Shown here one piece after another: positions 36,882 through 47,276 of a stretch of DNA of 64,000 nt. Origin of the DNA: Taxawa tesnikishii (nom. ined.). Its lineage: Eukaryota; Ascomycota; Dothideomycetes; Dothideales. The first letter of the stretch is position 1. Each line of letters begins with the position of its first letter. The translations under genes were made by a program, and so were the position numbers. The stretch is taken from contig JAPDRO010000024.1 of NCBI GenBank assembly GCA_030247885.1, positions 372,001-436,000 of the forward strand, given 5' to 3'. A model generated the notes under the pieces. It worked only from the letters and a program-made list of their open reading frames with translations. It did not search any database and was not told where the DNA came from.

Positions 36882-36890
36882 CTTTATATA
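36882..36890 (-). promoter_or_regulatory. TATA box of the PRA1-like gene
   Basis: TATATAAAG on the minus strand, about 95 bp before the ATG. Strong TATA elements are usual for inducible fungal genes, which fits a zinc-starvation gene, though no zinc-responsive element was identified. Confidence 0.45.
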
Positions 36891-37171
36891 TGTCTGAACC
36901 CTCGTACCCTTCGCTACATCGGTCTATGAAGCAGTACGCTGTCCGAAATTCAAGATACCTTGATGGCCAATTTGGTATGCCCAGCTCTCAGCCAGTCGAC
37001 GCCGAGAAGGAATCACCACAGCCAAGAGACTCTATTGTTCAACACTTTTACACTCTTCGCGAGGTTTATACATAAGTTGAGGGGAAGACAGAGATCTTCG
37101 TTGTCTTGGACCGTCGATGCCAAGGTGCCAAGGCCGAGATGTCGATAATATCCATCAAGGTGTGAAGGAGG

Positions 37172-37575
37172 TTACCGAGTTTGTTCCTTAGTGTTGCAGT
37201 TTGAGAGGGGATAAAATCGTAGCCCTGTAGCGATGTCGACGCTCTCGTGGTTGCTGCACTTGCCCGTATCCTCGTCGTTGAGCTCGTAGTTGGGCTTATG
37301 GTACAGGCAGCTAACCCAGAGCTTATTGCTCTTCATATCATCACAGACCGAGCCTTCCGAGAGCACGACTGCGCGCTTGTAGGGGCACATCTGCTGCGTG
37401 CAGTGGTGTTGACCGTTGACTGTGAGAATGGCAAGCTAGGTATACGCCACGAGTGGGCGGAAGATCAAGGAGAACGGTGGGGGTAATGTTCTTGGGAAGC
37501 TCCGTCGACATAACATGGCCACATGTTCAGCGATTGACACTGGGCAGGATAGCAAGATGGTTGAAAGCATCGTTC
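37172..37575 (-). CDS. possible small secreted Cys-rich protein
   Basis: Low-confidence gene. From ATG near 37549 the sequence starts MLSTILLSCPVSIAEHVAM, a plausible weak signal peptide. A neighbouring frame reads STELPKNITPTVLLDLPPTR. A third piece from about 37425 reads NGQHHCTQQMCPYKRAVVLS, then SVCDDMKSNKLWVSCLYHKP and GKCSNHESVDIATGLRFYPL to a stop at 37172. Six or more Cys residues in about 80 residues suggest a disulphide-rich secreted protein. The pieces are in different frames, either through introns (a TATACCTAG acceptor is present at about 37440) or through one-base losses as elsewhere. No family recognised. Confidence 0.3.
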
Positions 37576-37905
37576 TTTCCGTTCTAGCGATAACTGCAAG
37601 CAGCAATAAGCGAACCTCTATGAGTATCAGCGTGATTCTTCGAGCGAGGAGATAAAGACAAGACAACACCACAGTCCTCATGACCATCCAATGCCTTTTC
37701 CCTCCTCTCCAATACTCTCGCTACACATTGCTCAGTGCTCGACTGTGATCCCAAAGCATTGAAAACACTGTTCGTGTTATTCACGAACCCGGCACATCGA
37801 TCACATCATCACATCATCACATCAACCATCAACCATCAAACGTCCAAGCCGTCGAACGCCCCGAGCTCCTTGTTCTTTCTTTCTTTTTTTTTCTTTTTCA
37901 TACAC
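37576..37905. repeat. intergenic with microsatellite and T-rich tract
   Basis: Contains an ATCACATC/ATCA short tandem repeat (about 37799-37835) and a pyrimidine run of mostly T near 37875-37900, just past the 3' end of the following minus-strand gene. No coding resemblance. Confidence 0.5.
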
Positions 37906-38885
37906 TCATCCATGCAGACCTCCCTTCCTCACCACACTCGGCAGATCAGGCTCACTCTGGTACGCTTGGAGACACTGTCCGATGGTGCGCTGCATCGTGC
38001 CGATTCCCAACCTCTGCTCGTTCTCAAGCACAGTCTCCAGATCCAGCTCCTCTGGGGAGTCCGAGAAGTCGTTGGCGCCGAGTTCATCCACACCGGTAGC
38101 GGGTGTAGAGTCGGACGTGCGTGATGGGGCAGAGGTGCCGTTGCGAGAAGTGGTGGGAGAGCTCGACAGAGCCGAGAAACCAACGACCTTACGTGAGGAA
38201 GCGGCCCGGGTTAGAGTAGGTGAGAGACGGGTAGTGTCTGCTTCGCTGGCACCGTACTTGCGATTAGAGAGAGACGGGATGGCGAGAAACGACGGGCTGC
38301 GGCTCGTGTCGGCGGTTTTCTGCGACCCTGTGGGTGCTAGAGAGTCCGACCTCTGAAAGGAAGTCGAGGCCTGAGACTCAGATGTAGATGGTTCAAGACC
38401 GGTATCGAGATCGTTGGGGCGAGCAGGAAGAGAGGCACGACGGTCCGCGCGACAGAAGCGTATGAAGGCTTTTTGAACCTTCCCATGTCCCTTGTCTTTG
38501 TCACCGAATCCGAAGTCGAAGCTTGCTAACTCCTGCATCAGGACCATCTCAATAGCGGGGCCAGAAGATAGCACGGCTGGATGGGTGTCCTCGGGCGGTG
38601 CGCTCAAGGATGACGACTTCTTTGCCTTCTGCAGAGGGCGCCGACGAAGGAACCGGTCGCCGAGCAGAGCAAGAATCAAAAGGACCACGAAGCCGGCAGC
38701 GCCGAGGGTGGCCCCCAAAGGACACGACGATGGGCCCAATCCATGGATATGGTGGCGTTGCCCTCCTCCGCTGGCATCGTGATCGAGGTGTCAGTAGTGG
38801 CGGCAGCGGCACCGACCAGAGAGGCTGGGGGTGCCGCAATTGTGCGGCCGAAGGCGGAGGCTGTCGCGCTGGTGTGGGGAGGCAT
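37906..38885 (-). CDS. single-pass membrane protein of unknown function
   Basis: I do not recognise the family. It starts at 38885 (MPPHTSATASAFGRTIAAPP) with an Ala/Thr/Ser-rich outer segment of about 60 residues containing one N-glycosylation site (NATIS). One membrane segment follows, LGAAGFVVLLILALLGDRFL, then an Arg/Lys-rich stop-transfer (RRRPLQKAKK). The tail of about 230 residues is cytoplasmic, Ser/Thr-rich and disordered, with a conserved-looking end (EELDLETVLENEQRLGIGTM). This layout resembles fungal wall-sensor or mid2-like proteins, but the Cys-rich WSC domain is absent. One base is missing at the C run on the plus strand 38735-38737 (TISMDW should continue as GPSSCPLGATLG). With it the length is 327 codons without introns. 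Confidence 0.6.
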
Positions 38886-39597
38886 TTCCGGACGCCCTGT
38901 CTTGCTCGAGCAGGGGGAATGTGTGTACTGCTATATGACACTATCAGAGGACTTGTGCTGGCTCTTGCATGTCAAACGGAAGAGCTGGCTATATGGTCCG
39001 GACAATGATAGCGGCAATGGCAGAGCGGTCGAAGACGGAGGAATCGAGACGTGAGCGTTGCGCCAGGTTATGTGCTTGATTGTGAATGGAGACGCGAAGT
39101 GTGACAACCCGATCGTGACAGCGGCGAGGCGCGTTGGCCTGAACAGACTGCGCTTTGTCCAAAGTGAAGTAAGTTCACTTGGGCTTTGACAGCTTGTTCA
39201 CATTGGGATTGTCTCTTCTTTGTTCTCCGACATCCCGTCCTAGCTTTTGTTCATCGTTTGCCAACCAGTGGCATTGCGAAATCCGGGAAGAGCAATGATT
39301 ACTGACAATGGACGAGGACTGGGGGTTCACTGGAGATACCTCTGATGAACAAAGTGAAGAAGACACACGCTTCGAATTGCACAAAGCTCGGGGAAAGAAA
39401 AAACAAGTTATACTATACCATTGACGCAAAGTTCCAACACGATGACTTCTTGTTGTAGATAATCAGTTCATCCATTTGGCCTGATCTCGAATCTCGCTAC
39501 TTGCCGTGTGCTCTCCTCACTCAATCTCAATCCGTCAAAACCGTGCATCTTTGCACCATCCCATATCTCATACCTCGTCACAGGTACGCCATCTCCT
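38886..39597. other. intergenic, nothing recognised
   Basis: About 710 bp between the membrane-protein start and the decarboxylase stop. It should hold the promoter of the former. No gene seen. Confidence 0.4.
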
Positions 39598-40254
39598 CTA
39601 ATCCTCATCATGCTTGACCCTTTCCGCCACACTCGGATCATGCAACCCTCCCTCGCCAGGCGCATCCACCTGCAGACCTGCTCTCCCGCCCTTCACCGGA
39701 CCCTGGATCCCATTCTCAGCCTTCCACTCATTGATGACCCTCTCGGCAACTTTGAAACCCTCGACGCCAGCCGGCATACCGCAGTAGCAGGCAGCCTGCA
39801 GCAAGGTCTCGCGGATCTCGACCTCAGAGGCGCCGTTGTTGAGGGCGCCGCGGGTGTGCACGGCCAGCTCGGTGGACCGGTTCAGCGCGCAGAGCATGGC
39901 GAGGTTGAGCAGGAGCGCGTTGCGAGTGGCAGGCCCGGGCGCGTCCAGATGCTGCCCCAGCAGGCCTCTGTTACATACTGTAGGCCCATCAGTTTTGGGG
40001 CATCTTGGGACAACGGGCCGGGAGAAAGCGGAGCCCACGGAGACGGACAGAAGAAGGCATGGGAGGAAAGTGAAAGACGAGGGCAAGGGGTGATTGGAAT
40101 GGTAGAAGCTTACCTCTTGCATCGGCCTCGCGAATTCAGAGCTTCCGTTCGCCAACGCCTTGTCGACGTATTCTTTGCCGGCGACCTTGTAGCGCATTTT
40201 GATGCCATCGTCGAAGATGGCCTTGTGGGCTTGCTGGGACTTTTGCGAGGACAT
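39598..40254 (-). CDS. carboxymuconolactone decarboxylase-like (AhpD-like) protein
   Basis: A protein of 172 residues in the carboxymuconolactone decarboxylase/AhpD-like superfamily. In bacteria the namesake acts in protocatechuate breakdown; fungal members are mostly uncharacterised. Seen: AHKAIFDDGIKMRYKVAGKE, FARPMQE|YVTEACWGSIWTR, LLNLAMLCALNRSTELAVHT and NNGASEVEIRETLLQAACYC with GMPAGVEGFKVAERV. The AhpD CxxC pair is absent, so peroxidase activity is unlikely. The intron, 40115-39978, is 138 nt and a multiple of three; it can be read through, but splicing restores the conserved Trp-rich segment. Exons sum to 173 codons. The aldo/keto reductase gene lies upstream on the same strand, 527 bp away. 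Confidence 0.87.
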   Translation of the reverse strand: MSSQKSQQAHKAIFDDGIKMRYKVAGKEYVDKALANGSSEFARPMQEVSFYHSNHPLPSSFTFLPCLLLSVSVGSAFSRPVVPRCPKTDGPTVCNRGLLGQHLDAPGPATRNALLLNLAMLCALNRSTELAVHTRGALNNGASEVEIRETLLQAACYCGMPAGVEGFKVAERVINEWKAENGIQGPVKGGRAGLQVDAPGEGGLHDPSVAERVKHDED

Positions 40255-40781
40255 TGTGTAGCTCTCAAACGCACGATGGTTTTATCTCTCTCTCCAGTTG
40301 TTATCTTCCACGCTCGCGAAGGTGTACTTGACAGCTAGTAAGGCAGTAGGTGTGGAACAACAAAGTCACAAAGTCCGAGGGGAGAGAACGGGTTTTGGAT
40401 AGACAGGAAGAGTGATCAGCAAACCCCCATCAGAATGGACTCATCAACTGCTCCAGTGAATCACGACTAAGAGTGGCCGAGTTTTTGGGAGCTTGTTCGG
40501 ATGTTGGAGGGAATGACGAGCTGGATGGCGGGGTTGACCATGCTGGCTGCGGGGCACTCGGCTTGCAAGCAGTTGGAGAACCCAATTGGAGAAGGCTAGA
40601 GTCTCCACATGAACCCCGTACCGAGCAGATCTGCAGGGAGAGACCCGGGCGGATGGATCGTGTCGGTGAACAAGAACAAGGAAGTCGGTATCGGTACAGG
40701 ACACTGTTCTGCTCTGAACTCAATCTCATAGCGGGGCTTGATGAGTCAAACAGATATACTATGGTGACAATGGCGGCGACT
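40255..40781. other. intergenic, promoter of decarboxylase-like gene
   Basis: A 527-bp stretch between two minus-strand genes. No coding resemblance or motif recognised. Confidence 0.4.
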
Positions 40782-41983
40782 CTACTTAACTCGAGGGAAA
40801 GCAAAGGGAGCAGCAGCAGCAAGCAAGAAAGTCGGCTGCCCGGTGATTTTGGGATCAGGTCCGATGAAGTTGTTCGGAAATCCCACGTCGAGCGGCTTCA
40901 CGCTCTCCAGATACTCGATTTGCTTATCCGTCAACTTGATCTTCAGCGCCTGGATGTTGTCGTGGAGGTGCTCGACCTTCCTGCCTCCAACGAGCGGGAA
41001 CACATTCGGGGCCTTGTTCATCACATAGGCGAGCGCGACTGCCGTTACGGACTCGATGCCGTGCTCGCTGGCGACCTTCTCCAGTGCCTCGCTCATCTTG
41101 ACTTCGTCTTCAGTCTGCTCGCCAGAGCCCATCATGCTGCGCAGTCCCTCGCCCTTCTTCCTCCGCTCCTCGAGCGCCTTCTTCGACTGGAACTTGCCGC
41201 CGCCGATGGCATCCCAGGGTGCAATGGCCATGCCGAAATGACGGCACATGGGAACGATGTCGCGCTCCATATCTCGCAGCATGACACTCCACCGTCCTTG
41301 GTAGATGCTGAAAGGTGTCTTGCCGTGGGCGCGAGCGTAGTAATTCGCCGCGCTGACAATCCACGCAGGAGTGTCAGAGATGCCCAAGTACATGACCTTG
41401 CCCTGTTCGACAAGGATGTGCAGCGAATCCATGATCTCCTCGATGGAGGTAGTGTGGTCCCACCAGTGCAGGTAGAGGATATCGATCCAGTCCGTCTGCA
41501 GCTTCTTGAGCGAGTCGCGTACGCTCATGTGCAGACTGCGCTTGTGGTTTCCGCAGTAGTTGACCGCATTGCCCTTGCCGAGCGCGTAGCTCTTGTAGTG
41601 TGTCGTGAATTTGGTTGCAATGACCATCCTGTCACGGTTTCCGCGCTCTTGCATCCACTCGCCAATCCATTGCTATACAAGGCTCATGTTAGTGCGTTAC
41701 GTTCTTTTCTTTCCAGGTTCGAAGCCTGGATAAATACCTCAGATTGCTCGTCCTGGTAGTTGTTGGCGGTGTCAATGAAATTGCCTCCGGCCTCGACGAA
41801 GGCATCAAGAAGCTTGAAGGAGGATTCCTTGTCCATAGTGCCCATGAACCCGGACCAGGCATCGCCAATGCTCATAGCTCCGAGTTGGAGAGGAGATACA
41901 CGCACGCCGGCGGTAGAGGATAGGATGCGATAGCGACCGAGCTCAGTCGGTGGCTCTGGTGCAGGCTTGAACAGATCCGCCAT
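40782..41983 (-). CDS. aldo/keto reductase, aryl-alcohol dehydrogenase type
   Basis: An NADPH-dependent aldo/keto reductase of 378 residues, close to the fungal aryl-alcohol dehydrogenase / norsolorinic-acid-reductase-like branch. The catalytic tetrad is visible: Asp in NFIDTANNY, Tyr in the same motif, Lys in VIATKF and His in LYLHWWD. Cofactor-side motifs are [41 protein letters not shown] and [17 protein letters not shown]. One 65-nt intron at 41737-41673 joins NNYQDEQSE to QWIGEW, and exons sum to 379 codons without a frame break. There are no biosynthetic-cluster genes nearby, so a general aldehyde-reducing role is more likely than toxin synthesis. A TATA box precedes it. Confidence 0.92.
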
Positions 41984-42115
41984 GTTGGTTGGATCGTCGG
42001 AGACTTTAGATGTTCGAATCTGTTGGTTCCAGACGAAATTGATCGAAAATGTATGGGAGATTGATGGAGACTCAACGGCAGAATGCGATGGACCTACGAT
42101 GAGGGGGCATTGGTG

Positions 42116-42123
42116 TTTATATA
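42116..42123 (-). promoter_or_regulatory. TATA box of the aldo/keto reductase gene
   Basis: TATATAAA on the minus strand about 135 bp upstream of the ATG at 41983, the normal distance for a fungal TATA element with a short leader. Confidence 0.45.
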
Positions 42124-43082
42124 CTCTGCTACTACGTCACGAAAAGGCTCTCCTCCAATTGCCAAGTCGTATCACAAGCACATGTGCGGAGAGATTGGAG
42201 CCTTCATCCTGTCCGCATGCTCCGTTTCGGCCGAAGACCTCGTGTACCGAATTCAGCCGTTGCTGTATGCATTACGATGTGCAGAAGGCAACAGGGAGCT
42301 CGTGGTGTGGAGAAGCCATACCCCTCGCTTATCTCCTATACCCGAGGCCGGTGCAGCGAACACGAGGGTCCGTCTGGCATGACTGATAGCCCGTGATTGG
42401 AGATTCTACGGCCGCATATGGGAAGACACACGGTAACAGGAACGATCCGTCACACTACCACTCACCGCAATTGCTAGCGCGGCTCTGTTGGTTACTTATA
42501 CTCCCTTGTCTAAAAGGAACGTTCGCCGGACGCATTCGCATCCAGGCATCCAGCAGCATCGATCACCGAGATATAGTTCGAACAGACATGCATTTCTAAG
42601 GAGTGTAAGGTGGGTTCGTGCTGAAAACACTTCCAAACAGGACCGACCGAAAAGCATTGCAAAACACTCGAGAACATCGCAGATTGGTATATTTCTTGGG
42701 AGCAGCATCAGAATGAAAAAGAACGACCATAGAAACGACAACGTAACAACAACTCCCTCCCCTTTCGCCCTTCCCGAATAGGTACATATTCCGAACACAG
42801 CTTTTGGTTTGGTCGCATTCGCCTTCGCAGCACGCATATTTTCGAACAGGGGTATTTTTCTGGAAGCATTTCGTGGAGCAGCAGGAGGGTTGCAATCTTG
42901 CGGCGTGGGCGTTAAATGATCGTTCGAATCGTTGGTCGGTATGGCCTTGGAAGCAAAAACAACAAAGGTAAGGACCGTACACAGTTGGAGAGTCTGAGAG
43001 GGGTATAGCAAGGAAAGTCAAAACAGGAAGAACGACCACAGAAAACCCACACAATTCAATGCGCCATATTCGATGAAACTGA
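42124..43082. other. intergenic, nothing recognised
   Basis: Nearly 1 kb between the aldo/keto reductase promoter and the stop of the KH-domain gene, both on the minus strand. No family-like frame. Confidence 0.4.
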
Positions 43083-46000
43083 TCAACGCGGTGGCCCAAT
43101 AGGAGCCGGGTATCCAGAAGCAGCAGGAGCAGCAGTAGTAGCAGAACTCGAGGTGCCAGGGCGAGTGTCGGGGATATTGCCACCATTGTGCAAGATGGCC
43201 TCGTTACTGCCCAGGCCGGGTATCATTGGAGTCGAGATGAGGGAACTCGTAGACGTGTTGCCTACGCCAAAAGGAAATTTACTCTCGTATGTCGAATCGC
43301 GGAGAGATGCGGACGAAGTGGCCGGCCGACTGCCTGCGGCGGCCAGGGAGCCCCACCCGTTGGACAGGGCTCCGTTGGTGGTGCTGGTAGTAGGGGTGTG
43401 GGAGTCATGCTCCAGGTCGATGCCGGAGTCGTTCCACGGGTTGCGGTAGCCCGAATCGCGGCTCTCCATGCTCACGAGTGAAGCTTTGGAGGCGTTGTTC
43501 GAGGCGTGCTTGAAGAGCGAACCGGGCGAGTTGGAGCCGTTCTTGCGCCGGTCCAGGAACGAGGAAAAGGAGGACATGCTGCCGGGCTTGCGAAGCTTGT
43601 CAAAGATGGAACCCGAGCGGCTATCACCATCGTCGTTGAAGTGGGCCCGAGTGGGTGACTCGGGCACGATGGGTGCTTCCGCTCTCTGCAGAAGCTTGGA
43701 GTCGAAATAAGGCATGGAGTCCTCGAAGGAATCAGACTTGGGTCGAGGAATGGAGCCCTTGACATTGTTCGCGTCCAGACCATGCGTGACAAGTCGAACG
43801 ACAAGGAAGTCGATGGCATCCTTGAGTCCTCCAGCGTTGTTTCGAGTGTAAGTCAAGAGGAGGTTTTCGTAGACGACTTGCTGACCGTCAACCGTCTCCG
43901 TCTTCTGGTCCTTGACCGTGACTTCTACAACGTATTGATCCCGGAGCTTGACGAGCATCTCATCCTTGAACTCCGCAGAGTCCAGGAAGGCATGCAGCTT
44001 GTCCGTGGTGGGGAAGGCAATCTCATGCTTTTCCGGTACCATACCCTACACTTGAGTCAGCCTCTTATTCTTGTGTCGCGGTTCGATAAGACCTACCAGG
44101 AATTCATCGACAGCCTGTGGAACTTGGTACTCGGGACCGGAGACCGTGATCACGTCACTAGCCTGCTCAGTGCCAGGGAAGGTGATCTTGCAATTCCACT
44201 TCTTCTCAAGCTCTTCAATTTCGGGCATACGAGCGATGAGCTCACGGTGGTAAAGCCTGTCGACCACAACGTGTTCGGAAACGAATTCGGCGTCGACCTT
44301 CTCAACCATGTCCATGATTTCCTGCTTGACCAGATCGAGCGACTGGGCATTGCGGGCTGGCGTCCGGCAGATGACATTGTCAACCTTGATGTCATCATCT
44401 TCCTTGCCCATACCGCCGCGGTCCATAGCGTTGGAGAATTTGACGAAGACGGAATACTTCTTCATGATGCGTTGAATGTGCTGTCCGCCGATTCCGATGA
44501 TCCGCTTGTGGTACTGATCCGGCACGTGGAAAGAGATCGAAGCAGGCATCTCCTGCTCAACAAGATCAAGACCGTTCTTTGTGGACTCATATTGATTGCC
44601 ACAGACGTCAATGTAGAAGTTGTACTCGTTGAAGCCATCGAAAACAATCTGCACGTTGCTCTGGCCCATGATCTTATTGATCTTGCCGTTCTTCTTTCCA
44701 CTGACAAACTCCTTGTGCTCATTTGCAAGCTCGATCTTGACCCTCAACGTCGAGGTGGCCTTCTTCACAAAAGGCAACGAGTTGATGATGGTCATTGCAG
44801 CCTTGACAGAGTCGTCGCTGCCATTGATGTGGAAGTTGATCTTCTCGAACGTGATCTCCGCGCCGGAGTTGATGCAAATGTCCGGAAGCATAGCGCGAAT
44901 ATCAGCAGGAGTAGGGGGCGATGCGAAGGGTCCAGGTGGGTAAGCCACCAGGATGCGCTGTAGAACTGGCCGGCCTGCAAGGCGTTAGCAAGAGTGAGAC
45001 CGAAGGACTCGCAACACGGAACTCACCAGAGCCATTATTTCCCGCACAGTGCGCTCAACGTTGAGAATGTCCGTGGCCTGCACACGCAGAACACCGCTGT
45101 GGTTTCCAAGAGGAGGCAGGAGCACATATGAGCCGTTCTGTTCGATGATCTTCCGGATCTTGTCCAAACGCTCCAGCAGGATGTAGTCGACCTTGCTTGT
45201 GGTTATAGCGACGTCCTTGACGAAGGTCTTGGTCGTCGCCACCAGCTCGTATAGCCTCTTCTTTGCCTGCAGAATATTGTCCTGGTTCTCGCCCGTGATG
45301 ATGATCTCGTCTCTTGCTCTCATTTGAGCTCCCATAGGCTGATAGCCGAACACATTGGGGAAGAGCGGCGGGAAGTAAATCGCCGTGCTGGTGGCAGACT
45401 CAATGAGCTTGATGTTCCTCCTGTGTCTTCCACAGATCAAGGTGTGCAGCGAAAGTTCGAGCTTGATGGTATCCACCAGGCGGCCGAGCTGCGCAGTCGT
45501 CAGTAATCCGCACCTCGATGCAAATACAATCATTCCACGTACCAGCTGATCAATCATGATAAGTATTCTGGTCTTCGCATGCTCCGAGCATTCCATATCG
45601 CCGTAGATGAGAATCCGAAACCGGTCGCCGACGTTGGCATCAAGGTTTCCGTGAACGCTTGCCGTTTCGACGTCGACCTGTTTTGGCGACAGCAGGAAGA
45701 TATTGGCCTTCGTCGTGTCCGCGACTTTGTCCAAGTGACTGAGCACATCCGCTCTTATACCAGTCCTTCCTGGGTCCATGAGCATCTTTGCATCGATATC
45801 AACGGTGGCACACCGCTATCCCATGTCAGCCGAATCCTTCTTCGCAAACGATTCCGGAGTTCGTACCAGTGTGATAGGGGTATCATTCAACATCTTTGCC
45901 CTCATCTTGTGCACCATTTCCGTCTCTCCCGATATGCACACGTTCGTCACCAGAGCCGTGAGTGGTCCTCTTTGCATCCCCGGCACCGGCTTCGGCTTTG

Positions 46001-46268
46001 CAGAGGTGACCGTGGCGTGTAACTGTCCACCACTTGTCTCGCTCATCGACCTGCACAGAGCCCGTAACCTTTCTACGTGTTGCATGTGTACAGGCAGTTC
46101 GTGGTTGGGTATCCCTTCAGGCGCCCCTTCCGGGTGCGTCCAGCGATCCATTGCGCCCTCGGTTGCGAAGATGACCTCATCGCGTTCGGGACCTGCAAGG
46201 TTTGAGGCGAAAGGAACGTTGAAGGACAGGTTGACCTGGTGGCCCGGTGCTGCGGCAGAGGGAGACAT
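43083..46268 (-). CDS. multi-KH-domain RNA-binding protein, yeast YLL032C-like
   Basis: A 1004-residue protein with several KH domains, which bind single-stranded RNA. GxxG-type loops are visible in LHTLICGRHRRNIKLIES, VSGKKNGKINKIMGQSNVQI and YHKRIIGIGGQHIQRIMKKY, with further degenerate KH-like units (LLERLDKIRKIIEQNGSYVL; LYHRELIARMPEIEELEKKW). The last 230 residues are Ser/Gly/Pro-rich and disordered. Three introns fit: 45866-45816 (51 nt), 45026-44958 (69 nt) and 44096-44046 (51 nt). All are multiples of three in phase 0, and each carries an in-frame stop if retained. Exons sum to 1005 codons with no frame break. The domain order resembles the fungal YLL032C group, whose role is not well defined. 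Confidence 0.87.
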
Positions 46269-47276
46269 GGAGTTGGCGGTTCCGAGGAGCGGCCGTGTTT
46301 CAAGGGGGCGTGACGGACACTTCGTGCTGGTGCGGCCTGCCGAAGCCCATGGATGGAGTCATCTTTTCCCATCCATGGCGGGCCTGGCCCGTGAAATTTG
46401 ATATCTTGTGCATCGGTGGGCGCGGTCGTGCTTGAAGGTGGTGTCAAAAGAACGAGCGTAAGAGCGTGAGCAGCCAAAGGACAACTGGGAACGGGAAGCA
46501 CTGAAACCCGAGAACCCCAGAGCTGAAGAAAGACAAGACCGGCGCCGCTAGAGCTCGCCAGTGACCAAGTAACAACTAGAGGGATTGATCTGGCGCGTGT
46601 AAAGAAGTCGAAGTGAAGGTTGCGTCGGCCTTCAGCGAGGAGAGAGGCCGTAGTCACGTGGTCGGACAAGACTTTGAGATCGAGAATTCAAGTTTCGCTA
46701 AACAAGATCAAGATCGACCCCGGGATCATAAACTCCGCTCCGTGCAGTACCGCAAGTCACCCCATCACAGACATTCATGCATTATCAAAGGAGTCTCGTT
46801 TCGGTACCGAGCGTAAACAGGAGCATTGCTCGATACCACCCTCGGCATTCCTACGGATTGACACGTTATACAGAATCACAACGGGCGGCCTTGAGTTTGA
46901 TAGTTCGTTCGACAACTCTGTACTGTCACACCTTTGCAGCGAGCGTATCAGCAACAGGGTAATGATAATACAATGCAGGACCGAACAAAATATGGTACGC
47001 TCGGCTCTTCAGTCCCGGCCCGCTACCATCGTACACATCTTAATGTCTGACGGCTCTCCGTCCTTTTCGATCACTCTTCCAACTAATACTCATATCGCCT
47101 AACCTCCCTTCCGTACGGATCCAACGGCTGCTCCATCCCAGCACCATGCACGTTTCCCCGTTCCCCTCCTCCACATAGCGTACCGACTGCGCTCTCTACG
47201 GGCGCGTAACTATACCGGACAGCAGCCTCGTGCGGATGAGTCGCATACTCTGCACCATGCACGACACTAACAGCCC
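46269..47276. other. intergenic, promoter of KH gene
   Basis: About 1 kb between the KH-gene start and the stop of the next minus-strand gene. No coding resemblance. Confidence 0.4.

Noticed and set aside
41711-41727. CCAGGTTCGAAGCCTGG palindrome, T-arm-like
   Set aside because: It lies across the aldo/keto reductase intron and next exon edge; there is no space or pairing for a full tRNA. At most a small hairpin.
40473-41759. 428-codon open frame on the plus strand opposite the aldo/keto reductase
   Set aside because: It is antisense to a gene with clear catalytic motifs; its sequence has no family pattern and follows from the codon bias of the real strand.
43782-44963. 393-codon open frame on the plus strand opposite the KH gene
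   Set aside because: Same reason: the minus strand carries GxxG KH motifs and clean introns.
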